DNA from: UBA5972 sp964567685
GTDB lineage: Bacteria; Pseudomonadota; Alphaproteobacteria; Rhodobacterales; Rhodobacteraceae
Reading direction: 5' to 3'
Length of the DNA: 64,000 nucleotides
Assembly (NCBI GenBank): GCA_964567685.1
Contig: CAZMNO010000002.1
Span: 1-64,000, forward strand
Part shown: positions 25,677 through 34,247 of the stretch, in pieces
Numbering within the stretch: the stretch's first letter is position 1
Layout of the letters: every line of letters begins with the position of its first letter
Translations under genes and position numbers: made by a program
The notes under the pieces: generated by a model
The model's database searches: none
Told to the model about the DNA's origin: nothing
The model's input: only the letters and a program-made list of their open reading frames with translations

Positions 25677-26400
25677 AATCCCGACCGAGGGCTATCTGCC
25701 CTTTTTTTCCGGTCCGATCCAAATCCATTGGGACAACCATGCGATCCTGATGTTCGTCATCTGGTTCGTTGTGGTGCCCGCTTCGGTGATATTCCTACGC
25801 TTTGGCAAGATCCCGCCATCAACCTACGGCATTCCGCGCGGCACGCCGAAATGGGCCTGGCCGGAACTCTGCTGGAGTGTTCACAAATACGCGCTCTATC
25901 TGGCAATCCTTCTGGCAATAGGCGGGGCCGTTTTTGCCGCACTGCTGAGCGGCGGGTTTTCAGGAACCCTCCACGCCTGGTTCGGAACCATCACAGTTGT
26001 ACTGGGAGCGCTTCAGATCATTTCATCCTGGTTTCGCGGCAGCCACGGCGGGCTCAAAGACCCCGGAGCCGATCCCGAGGATCGTGCCACCTGGGGCGGA
26101 GATCATTTCGACATGACGCCACAGCGATGGTGGTTTGAGGCTGTTCACAAAACCACCGGATATTTTGCCATGTTTGCGGCACTGGGGGCGGTCACAACCG
26201 GGCTTTCCCAATTCTGGATGCTGGGGATTGCAGCCGCGCTGGTCGTTGTGATCGTTGTCGCGTTCATCCTTGCCGTGATTCTTCAGGGCCGCGGATACAG
26301 CCACGACACCTATCAATCGGTCTACGGTACACACCCCGAACACCCGTTCAACAAGCGCCGCTATAGCCAGATGATGGCAGAAAAAGACAAGAAGCCTTAG
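25666..26400 (+). CDS. Cytochrome b561-type membrane protein
   Basis: 244 residues, about five membrane segments. The pattern HWDNHAILMFVIWFVVVPAS, then WSVHKYALYLAI, LHAWFGTITVVLGALQ and HKTTGYFAMFAALG places His residues in successive helices as in b561/DOMON-type transmembrane cytochromes that carry two hemes (family knowledge). Such proteins pass electrons across the membrane. The start at 25666 is inside the end of the dehydrogenase gene. It closes the 21440-26400 operon and may link the pathway's redox steps, such as corrinoid reactivation or the LVIVD protein, to the respiratory chain (inference). Confidence 0.75.
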   Translation: MTYEIPTEGYLPFFSGPIQIHWDNHAILMFVIWFVVVPASVIFLRFGKIPPSTYGIPRGTPKWAWPELCWSVHKYALYLAILLAIGGAVFAALLSGGFSGTLHAWFGTITVVLGALQIISSWFRGSHGGLKDPGADPEDRATWGGDHFDMTPQRWWFEAVHKTTGYFAMFAALGAVTTGLSQFWMLGIAAALVVVIVVAFILAVILQGRGYSHDTYQSVYGTHPEHPFNKRRYSQMMAEKDKKP

Positions 26401-26762
26401 CTTTTGTCCAACTGATCACGAGCTGGGTTACCGCTGTATAATGGAGTAGGAGTTCCCCCGGGTTTGATGGACACTCTTTGACTACAATGGAAAGGTGTTC
26501 ACATGCCACGTACAAGGAACCCGTACCCGGCGGATTGATTTGGAGCGACATCGAAGACTAGCGGTTTGAGTTTGCGAAATTCATGAAAGGCTAGCTAGGC
26601 TTCTCTGCATCCCCAACCAACTCAATCCAACCACAGATATGGTGACCTGGTGAGCGGGGCGAGAATGGCCGACATCAGCGTCAATTGTCCCCCATGTGTC
26701 CCCCAGAGTTAAGGGGGTGGTCCTGGAAACCCAAAGATATTATCGTAAGTCTTTGAAAACAT
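26401..26762. other. Non-coding interval downstream of tRNA-Lys with direct repeats
   Basis: Between the cytochrome gene and the tRNA. Apart from the probable insertion-sequence remnant listed separately, it contains a pair of direct repeats TGTCCCCCA at 26686-26694 and 26697-26705, spaced 11 bases start to start. A short C5/G5 hairpin lies at 26700-26717. Because the tRNA is on the minus strand, this is its 3' flank, a common landing site for integrative elements. No integrase gene is present. Confidence 0.5.
26440..26560 (+). mobile_element. Probable IS3-type insertion sequence remnant
   Basis: The ATG at 26503, with AATGGAAAGG upstream, encodes MPRTRNPYPAD and then a stop at 26536. That beginning resembles the N terminus of IS3-family OrfA transposases (MPRxRNPYP followed by FR). 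The rest of the element is missing. Boundaries are approximate and the identification rests on the start of the protein only. Confidence 0.35.
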
Positions 26763-26838
26763 TGGTGAGCCCGACAGGATTCGAACCTGTGACCCACTGA
26801 TTAAAAGTCAGTTGCTCTACCAACTGAGCTACGGGCCC
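26763..26838 (-). tRNA. tRNA-Lys (anticodon TTT)
   Basis: The reverse complement folds as a 76-base tRNA: acceptor stem GGGCCCG pairs with CGGGCTC, the D-arm has GTAGCTCAGTTGGTAGAGC, the anticodon loop is CTTTTAA with anticodon TTT, and the T-loop is GGTTCGAATCC. The encoded end is ACCA. The gene marks the border between the accessory region and the dapF core block. Confidence 0.97.
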
Positions 26839-26972
26839 ACTCGAGGTGCGGTTGGTATAAGGGGTGCAGGGTTTGGTCAAGGGAAAAGTCAGGTCTTGCG
26901 GGGAAAAATCTGTGTTGGCAGGCCGGGTGATCAAATCTGGCTATCCTGATTTGAAAACGCTATATCCGCCGG

Positions 26973-27812
26973 ATGGATGAGTGCTGGACAAAAACTGGAA
27001 TTCCGTTTCGCAAAATGCACGGGCTGGGCAATGATTTTGTTGTCGTTGATGCGCGTGGGCGGACCAATCCGGTATCCGCTGACCTTGCGCGCGCGGTCGG
27101 GGATCGCAATTGCGGGGTCGGGTTTGATCAGCTTGCGGTCATTCTTGACACTGACAGGGCAGATGCGAAGCTGCAGTTCTGGAATGCAGACGGCAGCCTC
27201 TCTGCCGCCTGTGGCAACGCCACCCGTTGCATTGCCGGGCTCCTGTTTGATGAAACCGGAACTGATGAACTTGTGCTGGAAACCGGCAGGGGATTACTGG
27301 CTTGCGAGAATCCCGGGGGTGGGGTCTATCGGGTGAATATGGGGCAACCGCAGCTTGCCTGGCATGAGGTGCCACTGGCTGAGAAAATGGAGACATTGAC
27401 GCTTCCGCTGAATGGAAATCCTTCGGCGCTGGGCATGGGCAATCCGCATTGCGTGTTCTTCGTTGATGATGCCGAAAGCGTGGATATCGTGGCGCTGGGC
27501 AGAGAATTTGAGACCCATCCTCTCTATCCCGAACGCACCAATGTCGAAGCGGTACAGGTTCTTTCAAAAACCGAAATTCGTCTCAGGATTTGGGAGCGCG
27601 GTGTCGGGGTGACGCTGGCCAGCGGCTCCTGTTCCTGTGCCAGTGTGGTTGCGGCGGCTCGGCGGGGATTGACGGATCGCAGATGCCGCGTTCATGTCGA
27701 TGGAGGTGTGCTGGAGATCGACTGGCGCGATGATGGCGTCTGGATGTCCGGGCCGATAGCGCATGTTTTTGACGCGACCTTCACGCCGGAGTTTCTGGAG
27801 CCGTTCCTATGA
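26973..27812 (+). CDS. dapF: Diaminopimelate epimerase
   Basis: 279 residues. It interconverts LL- and meso-diaminopimelate for lysine and peptidoglycan. The N-terminal motif KMHGLGNDFVVVD is typical, and the first catalytic Cys is C80 in ACGNATRC. The second half has ERGVGVTLASGSCSCA where the canonical sequence is TxACG(S/T)GA: the usual second catalytic Cys position is Ser217 (codon AGC), with Cys residues at 220 and 222. Sequence in this region is otherwise well kept, so the change is unlikely to be random decay, but activity should not be assumed. Its stop overlaps mtaB by four bases. Confidence 0.9.
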   Translation: MDECWTKTGIPFRKMHGLGNDFVVVDARGRTNPVSADLARAVGDRNCGVGFDQLAVILDTDRADAKLQFWNADGSLSAACGNATRCIAGLLFDETGTDELVLETGRGLLACENPGGGVYRVNMGQPQLAWHEVPLAEKMETLTLPLNGNPSALGMGNPHCVFFVDDAESVDIVALGREFETHPLYPERTNVEAVQVLSKTEIRLRIWERGVGVTLASGSCSCASVVAAARRGLTDRRCRVHVDGGVLEIDWRDDGVWMSGPIAHVFDATFTPEFLEPFL

Positions 27813-29065
27813 GCACCGGGGTCCCGGTGTTTGAAACACTCGGTTGTCGGCTCAACGCTTATGAAACCGAGGCCATGCGCAAGTTGAGCGGCAGGGCCGG
27901 GCTTGGCGACGCGGTCGTCGTCAACACCTGTGCCGTTACGGCAGAAGCCGTCCGGCAGGCGAAACAGAAAATCAGACGTCTTCGGCGCGAACACCCGGAT
28001 CGTCAGATCGTCGTCACCGGCTGTGCGGCCCAGGTTGACCCCGCTCTGTTTTCCGAAATGCCCGAGGTCAATCAGGTGCTTGGCAATCTTGAAAAGCTGA
28101 AGCCGGAAACCTGGGCCGAGCTTGCCGGATCAGGCGGTGCCGACAACAAAGTCATGGTGCGCGACATCATGGCAGCCACCTCCGCCCCCAGCCCGCAGAT
28201 CGACGGATTTGGCACCCGCAGCCGCGCCTATGTGCAGGTGCAGAACGGTTGTGATCATCGCTGCACCTTCTGCATCATCCCCTATGGCCGCGGCAATTCG
28301 CGTTCGGTTGCTGCCGATGTGGTGGTCGAGCAGATCAGGCGGTTGGTTGGCAAGGGGTTCAACGAGGTCGTTCTGACCGGTGTCGACATGACAAGCTGGG
28401 GCGCGGATCTTGACGGGATGCCAAAGCTCGGGAATCTGGTGGGGCGGGTTCTGCGCTCAGTGCCTGATTTGCCCCGGCTCAGGATTTCATCGATTGACTC
28501 GATTGAGGCTGATGATCTTCTCATCGATCTCATCGGGTCCGAGGCACGCCTGATGCCGCATCTGCACCTGTCGCTGCAATCCGGTGACGACATGATCCTG
28601 AAGCGGATGAAACGGCGGCATCTGCGCAGCGACGCGATTGAAATCTGTACCCGTCTCAAGGCATTGCGCCCGGATATCGTGTATGGTGCCGATATAATTG
28701 CCGGATTCCCCACCGAGACCGAGGCGATGTTCGAAAACTCGCTGAAACTGGTCAGCGATTGCGATCTGACCTGGCTGCACGTCTTTCCCTATTCGATACG
28801 GGCGGGCACGCCAGCGGCGAAGATGCCGCAGATCAACAAAGGGGTGATCCGCGAACGCGCCGGAAGGTTACGGGCCGCGGGTGATCGGCAGGTCAGAGCG
28901 CATTTTGAGGCATTGCAGGAAACCAGCCAATCTGTGCTGATGGAAAACGCCAGCATGGGCCGCACCGAAGGATTTGCACCGGTGAGGTTCACAACAGATC
29001 AGCCGGTCGGGCAAATTGTTCAGGCGCGGATATCCGGGTATGGTCCCGACAATCTTGTTGCCTGA
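27809..29065 (+). CDS. mtaB: tRNA (t6A37) methylthiotransferase
   Basis: 418 residues of the MiaB/RimO radical SAM family, MtaB branch. The N-terminal UPF0004 domain provides three cluster cysteines (ETLGCRLNAYE, NTCAVTAEA, VTGCAAQ). The radical SAM motif CDHRCTFC is at C148, C152 and C155. A C-terminal TRAM-like domain follows. The enzyme adds a methylthio group to t6A37 in ANN-decoding tRNAs. The gene follows dapF with an ATGA overlap, and this pairing is frequent in Rhodobacteraceae (from memory). Confidence 0.95.
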   Translation: MSTGVPVFETLGCRLNAYETEAMRKLSGRAGLGDAVVVNTCAVTAEAVRQAKQKIRRLRREHPDRQIVVTGCAAQVDPALFSEMPEVNQVLGNLEKLKPETWAELAGSGGADNKVMVRDIMAATSAPSPQIDGFGTRSRAYVQVQNGCDHRCTFCIIPYGRGNSRSVAADVVVEQIRRLVGKGFNEVVLTGVDMTSWGADLDGMPKLGNLVGRVLRSVPDLPRLRISSIDSIEADDLLIDLIGSEARLMPHLHLSLQSGDDMILKRMKRRHLRSDAIEICTRLKALRPDIVYGADIIAGFPTETEAMFENSLKLVSDCDLTWLHVFPYSIRAGTPAAKMPQINKGVIRERAGRLRAAGDRQVRAHFEALQETSQSVLMENASMGRTEGFAPVRFTTDQPVGQIVQARISGYGPDNLVA

Positions 29066-29075
29066 AACCACAGTG

Positions 29076-29720
29076 ATGACCCGGCCAATTCTCTATTCAT
29101 TTCGCCGCTGCCCCTATGCGATGCGCGCTCGTCTTGCAATTGCCGCAAGCCGGATCGAGGTTGAACTGCGCGAGATTGTGTTGCGCGACAAGCCGGTGGA
29201 GTTTCTCTCGACTTCACCCAAAGGCACGGTGCCGGTTCTGGTGACGGAAACCGGAGAGGTTCTGGAGCAGAGTTTGGATATCATGTTCTGGGCGCTGGAG
29301 CGGAATGATCATGAGGGCTGGCTTGCGCTTGATATTGAAGAGCGAAGAAAAGCCAGCGAACTGATCGCGCGCGCTGATGATGGTTTCAAGACCAATCTTG
29401 ATCGCTACAAATATGCCAGCCGTTATGTCGGGGCCGAACCTTTTCAGGCACGGATGGAAGCGTCGTTTTTTTTGAAAGATCTGGATGGGTTGCTGCGGCA
29501 AAGCCCGTACCTTCTGGGACAACGGATTTCGGTTGCGGACATGGCAATCGCCCCCTTCGTTCGACAGTTTGCCAATGTCGACAGGCTCTGGTTTGATGCC
29601 GAAGACTGGCCGGATCTTTTGCTCTGGCTTGAGGGGTTTCTGCAATCCGAGCGCTTTCATGCCATTATGACTAAATATTCAAAATGGCAGGCCGGTGACG
29701 CCTCTGTTCTGTTCCCATGA
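29076..29720 (+). CDS. Glutathione S-transferase family protein
   Basis: 214 residues from MTRPILYSFRRCPYAMRARL; an upstream in-frame ATG at 29016 overlaps mtaB and is less likely. The thioredoxin-like N domain has RRCPYAMR (possible active Cys), the cis-Pro GTVPVL and EVLEQSLDIM, followed by an all-helical C domain with the DMAIAPF motif. It acts on an unknown electrophile in the cytoplasm. It begins 10 bases after mtaB and may share its transcript. Confidence 0.9.
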   Translation: MTRPILYSFRRCPYAMRARLAIAASRIEVELREIVLRDKPVEFLSTSPKGTVPVLVTETGEVLEQSLDIMFWALERNDHEGWLALDIEERRKASELIARADDGFKTNLDRYKYASRYVGAEPFQARMEASFFLKDLDGLLRQSPYLLGQRISVADMAIAPFVRQFANVDRLWFDAEDWPDLLLWLEGFLQSERFHAIMTKYSKWQAGDASVLFP

Positions 29721-29847
29721 TAAAATACAGCGCCTGCTTGCCTTATCCACGGGTAAGTTAGGTCCAGACCAAGACGATTCTTATCAGATTGATTTGCACA
29801 AGCTCGCTCAAGACCTTACCTTCTCTTCAGACAACAGGAGAAGACCG

Positions 29848-30135
29848 ATGGCTCTGCCCCTTGCCCCAATTGCCGTAACCGCGCTTCGCTATGGCGGGGT
29901 CGCACTTGTTGCCTATGCGATTTCGCGCCGGATTGGCCCGGCACCGACCCATCAGGCCAGCGAGGATGCGCTGGACCGGGTTGATGAAGGTCTGGGGGCA
30001 AGCCACGCAAAGGATCGCGGGCAGGCCAATCTCAATGCCCGCTGGCGGCGGGTGATCCGGGTCGGCAGGTCAGGGCCGGGGGTTGAAATCGACGCAACCG
30101 CGCTTGGTCGTATCAGGATAAGGCGGGTGAAATAG
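29848..30135 (+). CDS. Small conserved hypothetical protein with one membrane segment
   Basis: 95 residues. The start is fixed by ACAGGAGAAG before the ATG. The N-terminal half has one hydrophobic segment (PIAVTALRYGGVALVAYAIS) followed by an Arg-rich tail (ARWRRVIRVGRSGPGVEID). No known domain is recognised. Its stop abuts the next GST gene, which starts at 30136, so both are probably co-transcribed. Confidence 0.65.
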   Translation: MALPLAPIAVTALRYGGVALVAYAISRRIGPAPTHQASEDALDRVDEGLGASHAKDRGQANLNARWRRVIRVGRSGPGVEIDATALGRIRIRRVK

Positions 30136-30744
30136 ATGCAGCTTTTTCATTCAACCACCTCGCCCTTCGTGCGCAAGGTCATGGTGCTGCTCGGTGAAAC
30201 CGGCCAATCAGAAGATGTGGACCTGATCCCCGCCGCCGGATCGCCGCTTGATGCCAGTAAAATGCCAACAGCCCACAACCCATTGGGCAAGATCCCGGCG
30301 CTGGTGCGCGATGATGGTCCGGCGCTTTATGACAGCCGTGTGATCTGCCGCTATCTGGATGAGCGGGCAGGGGGGCGGCTCTACCCAACGGGATCGCGCC
30401 TTTGGGAAACCCTGACGCTGGAAGCACTGGCCGATGGCATGCTCGATGCGGCGGTCCTGATGACATACGAACTCAGATTGCGCGGCCCTGACGGGTTGAT
30501 GCAGGGCTGGCTTGACGGCCAATGGGCGAAAATCGCCCGGTCACTCGATGCATTGGAGGCGCGCTGGATGAGCCATCTTTGCGGATCACTGGATATGGGG
30601 CAAGTGGCGGTGGGTTGTGCGCTCTCTTATCTTGATTTCCGGCATGATGCGCGTTGCTGGCGCGACGGTCATCCTGAACTTGCGGCCTGGGAGGCCGGGT
30701 TTGCCGAACGTGACAGCATGAAAGCGACCGTGCCGGTTGAGTGA
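30136..30744 (+). CDS. Glutathione S-transferase family protein
   Basis: 202 residues. N-terminal thioredoxin-like domain begins MQLFHSTTSPFVRKVMVLL, typical of bacterial GSTs with Ser near residue 9 as possible active-site residue, followed by GKIPALV (cis-Pro) and YDSRVICRYLDE. The C domain is helical. It follows the 95-residue gene without a gap. A weak hairpin with the core GCGGTTTCGAATCCGC followed by T-rich sequence lies about 60-85 bases downstream and may end the transcript. Confidence 0.88.
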   Translation: MQLFHSTTSPFVRKVMVLLGETGQSEDVDLIPAAGSPLDASKMPTAHNPLGKIPALVRDDGPALYDSRVICRYLDERAGGRLYPTGSRLWETLTLEALADGMLDAAVLMTYELRLRGPDGLMQGWLDGQWAKIARSLDALEARWMSHLCGSLDMGQVAVGCALSYLDFRHDARCWRDGHPELAAWEAGFAERDSMKATVPVE

Positions 30745-30856
30745 ACCGGCTGGCGGTATGCCGATCCTTCGATCTTGGACACAGACGGCCTTTCGAAAAG
30801 CCTTTGCACGCGGTTTCGAATCCGCTTTTTCACCCGCGCCTGCAACAGAGCTTCAG

Positions 30857-31321
30857 TCAGGCCTTCCGGCTGCCGCTCCAGCGCTGTGTCTGCCTGAGCC
30901 CTTCGGCCAAGGCGATCCCAGCTGAAACCGCCACATTGAGGCTGCGCCCGCCCCCCGGCATGGCAATTCTGGTGTGATCATCGCATGCCTGATGAACGCT
31001 CTCAGGCACACCTGCTGACTCGCGCCCCATCAAAAGAGTGTCATCCCGGTGAAAAGAGAATTCCGTCAACGGTGTCGTGGCCTTGGTGGTCAGCAGGATC
31101 AGCCGCCCCGGTGCCCGGTTCTGCTGGTATATCCCCCACGAATCATGCCGGGTCATATCGGCAATGTCAGCATAATCCATTGCTGAACGCCTGAGCGCTT
31201 TGACAGACAGGGGAAAGCCGCAAGGCTCTATGATGTCGATCGGCACGTCAAAACAGGCGCAAATCCGGATCATCGCCCCCAGGTTTGCCGCAATATCGGG
31301 CTGATAGACGGCCAGTCGCAT
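30857..31321 (-). CDS. trmL: tRNA (cytidine/uridine-2'-O-) methyltransferase
   Basis: 154 residues from MRLAVYQPDIAANLG; longer readings into the upstream region have no support. It belongs to the SpoU/TrmL knotted methyltransferases: N-terminal IAANLGAMIRICACF, catalytic region LMGRESAGVPE and the SAM knot SLNVAVSAGIALAE. It methylates the ribose of the wobble base of tRNA-Leu (family knowledge). It is divergent from petA; the 152-base interval holds both promoters. Confidence 0.93.
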   Translation of the reverse strand: MRLAVYQPDIAANLGAMIRICACFDVPIDIIEPCGFPLSVKALRRSAMDYADIADMTRHDSWGIYQQNRAPGRLILLTTKATTPLTEFSFHRDDTLLMGRESAGVPESVHQACDDHTRIAMPGGGRSLNVAVSAGIALAEGLRQTQRWSGSRKA

Positions 31322-31473
31322 GTCTTTTTCTACCCCTGGCAAGCTGCGTCCGATTGTTCGCTGGACCTGAGCGAACTCTGTGTGTAGTAACCGCCGAGGG
31401 GTCCCCGATGCAAGTTGGGGCTCAGGGATAATTATTGGTCTGACACAACAGACCAGGCAAAGGAGAAAATCTC

Positions 31474-32034
31474 GTGTCTCATGCAGAAGACAACGCCGGT
31501 TCTCGCCGCGATTTCCTTTATGTGGCCACTGCTGCCACTGGGGCTGTCGCCGGGGGTGCCGCTGTCTGGCCATTGGTCAATCAAATGAATCCAAGCGCTG
31601 ATGTTCTGGCGCTTGCCTCGATCGAAGTCGATATTTCCGAGGTTGAGGTCGGCACCCAGATCACCGTCAAATGGCGCGGCAAGCCGGTCTTTATTCGCCG
31701 CCGTTCAGCCGAAGAGATCGAAGCTGCCCGCGCTGAAACGCTGGGCGAATTCCCCGATCAGTCCGCGCGCAACGCGAACGCGCCTTCTGCGGATGCATCG
31801 GATGAAAACCGTGCCATGGATGAAGCCGGTGAATGGCTGGTTATGATGGGGGTCTGCACCCATCTTGGCTGTGTGCCCCTTGGCGATGGTGCCGGTGAAT
31901 TCGGTGGCTGGTTCTGCCCCTGCCACGGCTCGCATTACGACACGTCCGGCCGCATTCGCAAAGGTCCTGCGCCTGAGAACCTGGCGGTTCCGACCGCGCG
32001 GTTCCTCGACGAAAACACAATCAAACTCGGTTAA
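31474..32034 (+). CDS. petA: Ubiquinol-cytochrome c reductase Rieske iron-sulfur subunit
   Basis: 186 residues. The N-terminal twin-arginine signal-anchor reads SRRDFLYVATAATG and stays as a membrane anchor. The 2Fe-2S motifs are CTHLGC and CPCHGSHYD. This protein shuttles electrons from ubiquinol to cytochrome c1 in complex bc1. A RBS AAAGGAG precedes the ATG at 31474. It heads petABC with a 12-base gap to petB. Confidence 0.98.
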   Translation: MSHAEDNAGSRRDFLYVATAATGAVAGGAAVWPLVNQMNPSADVLALASIEVDISEVEVGTQITVKWRGKPVFIRRRSAEEIEAARAETLGEFPDQSARNANAPSADASDENRAMDEAGEWLVMMGVCTHLGCVPLGDGAGEFGGWFCPCHGSHYDTSGRIRKGPAPENLAVPTARFLDENTIKLG

Positions 32035-32046
32035 GGGAGAGACGAA

Positions 32047-33378
32047 ATGGCCGGTATTCCACACGATCATTACGAACCCAAGACGGGTTTGGAGAAATGG
32101 ATCGACGAGCGGTTGCCCGTCGTCGGTCTGATTTACGACACATTGATGATTCCGACACCGAAAAACCTGAACTGGATGTGGATCTGGGGCATTGTCCTCG
32201 CGTTCTGTCTGGTTCTGCAAATCGCGACCGGGATCATTCTGGCGATGCACTACACGCCGCATGTCGATATGGCGTTTGACTCAGTCGAGCATATCATGCG
32301 CGACGTGAACGGCGGCTGGGCGCTCAGATATCTGCATATGAACGGCGCATCGCTGTTCTTCTTTGCCGTCTATCTGCATATTTTCCGCGGCCTTTACTAT
32401 GGCTCGTACAAATCCCCGCGCGAAATCACCTGGATAATCGGCATGCTGATCTATCTGGTGATGATGGCAACGGGTTTCCTTGGCTACGCACTGGTCTGGG
32501 GTCAGATGTCTTTCTGGGGCGCAACGGTTATTACTGGTTTCTTCGGGGCGATCCCGGGGGTTGGTGAAGCGGTGCAGACCTGGATTCTGGGCGGCCCGGC
32601 GGTTGATAACGCCACGCTGAACCGCTTCTTCAGCCTGCATTACCTGCTGCCGTTCGTTCTGGCGGCGCTGGTTGTTCTTCATATCTGGGCTTTCCACACC
32701 ACCGGTAACAACAACCCGTCAGGGATTGAAGTGCGCCGTGGGTCCAAGGAAGAGGCCAAGAAAGACACTCTGCCATTCTGGCCCTATTTCGTGATCAAGG
32801 ATTTGTTCGCGCTGGGCGTTGTGCTGATCGTGTTCTTCCTGTTCACCTATTTCCAGCCGAACTATCTGGCGCATCCCGATAACTATATCGAAGCCAACCC
32901 TCTGGTGACGCCATCGCATATCGTGCCCGAATGGTACTACCTGCCGTTCTACGCGATCCTGCGCGCCTTCACTGCCGATGTCTGGGCGGTTCAGCTGGCC
33001 AGCTTCCTGACCGGTGGCATCGTTGACGCCAAGTTCTTTGGAGTGGTTGCGATGTTCGGGGCGATCGTGGTGATGGTGTTCATCCCCTGGCTTGATACAT
33101 CGCGCGTGCGTTCGGGCAAATACCGCCCCAGTTTCAAATGGTGGTTCTGGCTGCTGGTGTTCGATTTCATCGTGTTGACATGGTGTGGCTCGCAACCCGC
33201 CGAAGGTATGGTTCCGGTGATTTCACTGATCGGCTCGGCCTTCTGGTTCGCCTACTTCCTGATCATCCTGCCTTTGCTCGGCGTTTTGGAAAAACCGCTG
33301 CAGACCCCGGCAAGCATCGAAGAGGATTTCGATGCCCACTACCCGCCAAAAGACGCCTCGGCGTCGGCGGCTGAATGA
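32047..33378 (+). CDS. petB: Cytochrome b of complex bc1
   Basis: 443 residues, eight membrane segments expected. Heme-ligand motifs can be seen in helices B and D: LHMNGASLFFFAVYLHIF and LHYLLPFVLAALVVLHIWAF. The quinol site PEWYY is in VPEWYYLPFYAIL. A C-terminal extension after the last helix (ASIEEDFDAHYPPKDA) is common in Rhodobacteraceae. RBS AAGGGAGAGAC lies just before the ATG. Confidence 0.98.
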   Translation: MAGIPHDHYEPKTGLEKWIDERLPVVGLIYDTLMIPTPKNLNWMWIWGIVLAFCLVLQIATGIILAMHYTPHVDMAFDSVEHIMRDVNGGWALRYLHMNGASLFFFAVYLHIFRGLYYGSYKSPREITWIIGMLIYLVMMATGFLGYALVWGQMSFWGATVITGFFGAIPGVGEAVQTWILGGPAVDNATLNRFFSLHYLLPFVLAALVVLHIWAFHTTGNNNPSGIEVRRGSKEEAKKDTLPFWPYFVIKDLFALGVVLIVFFLFTYFQPNYLAHPDNYIEANPLVTPSHIVPEWYYLPFYAILRAFTADVWAVQLASFLTGGIVDAKFFGVVAMFGAIVVMVFIPWLDTSRVRSGKYRPSFKWWFWLLVFDFIVLTWCGSQPAEGMVPVISLIGSAFWFAYFLIILPLLGVLEKPLQTPASIEEDFDAHYPPKDASASAAE

Positions 33379-33399
33379 TTGAGTGAAAGGAAACACGAG

Positions 33400-34194
33400 A
33401 TGATCAAGAAAAGCATACTCGCCGCACTCGTTGCATTCGGCCTGAGTTCGGGTGGTGCAAGCGCCGCTGGCGGCAGCGCCCATGTCGAGGATTACGCCTT
33501 CTCCTTTGAAGGCCCGTTCGGTGTCTATGACCCGGCGCAGCTTCAGCGTGGCCTGCAGGTCTTTACCGAAGTCTGCGCAGCCTGCCACGGCCTGCGTCTG
33601 GTTGCCTTCCGCAACCTCGGCGATCCTGGCGGACCTCAGCTGAGTCCTGCTGCGGTCAAAGCATTTGCCACCCAGTTCGAAGTCCCCGATGACGGCGACG
33701 AGGCTGAACCCGGCGATACCCGCGAAGCCAAACCGGCCGACAAGTTCCCGGTCGTCACCGATGCCGGCGCGCCCGATCTCAGCCTGATGGCCAAGGCGCG
33801 GGCCGGTTTTCATGGCCCGATGGGTCTGGGGATCAATCAGCTGACCAAAGGTATGGGCGGGGCCGAGTATATTTACTCGCTTATGGCCGGCTATACCGGT
33901 GAAGAAAAGGAAGAGGCGGGTGTCACGCTTTATGAAAACACCGCCTTCCCGAGTGGCTGGATTTCCATGCCGCCACCGCTGGAAGATGAGTCGGTTGAAT
34001 ATGAGGACGGTCACCACAATGATGTGCACGCCCTGTCGGCAGATGTTTCGGCCTTTCTGATGTGGACGGCAGAGCCAAAGCTGGTGGCCCGCAAGAAAAC
34101 CGGGTTCCTGATCATTGGCTTCATGGTCCTGCTGACCTCACTTCTCTATCTGACCAACAAGAAGCTGTGGGCACCGCATAAGCGCAAAGACTGA
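33400..34194 (+). CDS. petC: Cytochrome c1 of complex bc1
   Basis: 264 residues from MIKKSILAAL, with GAAAGGAAAC upstream. A signal peptide of about 23 residues ends GASA. Heme is attached at CAACH (C59, C62, H63) and the axial Met lies near SMPPPL. A C-terminal anchor helix (GFLIIGFMVLLTSLLYL) holds it in the membrane. An acidic insert (DDGDEAEPGDTREAKPADK, about 115-133) resembles the docking loop of Rhodobacter cytochrome c1. Confidence 0.98.
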   Translation: MIKKSILAALVAFGLSSGGASAAGGSAHVEDYAFSFEGPFGVYDPAQLQRGLQVFTEVCAACHGLRLVAFRNLGDPGGPQLSPAAVKAFATQFEVPDDGDEAEPGDTREAKPADKFPVVTDAGAPDLSLMAKARAGFHGPMGLGINQLTKGMGGAEYIYSLMAGYTGEEKEEAGVTLYENTAFPSGWISMPPPLEDESVEYEDGHHNDVHALSADVSAFLMWTAEPKLVARKKTGFLIIGFMVLLTSLLYLTNKKLWAPHKRKD

Positions 34195-34218
34195 AGTTTC
34201 TGAGCAAGCATTTGGAAA

Positions 34219-34247
34219 GGGGCGTACCGATGGTGCGCCCTTTTTTT
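34219..34247 (+). terminator. Rho-independent terminator after petABC
   Basis: Stem GGGCGTACC / GGTGCGCCC with a 3-base loop and one G-U pair, followed by seven T. It ends the petABC transcript and overlaps the stop codon of the convergent thiQ gene. Confidence 0.9.
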
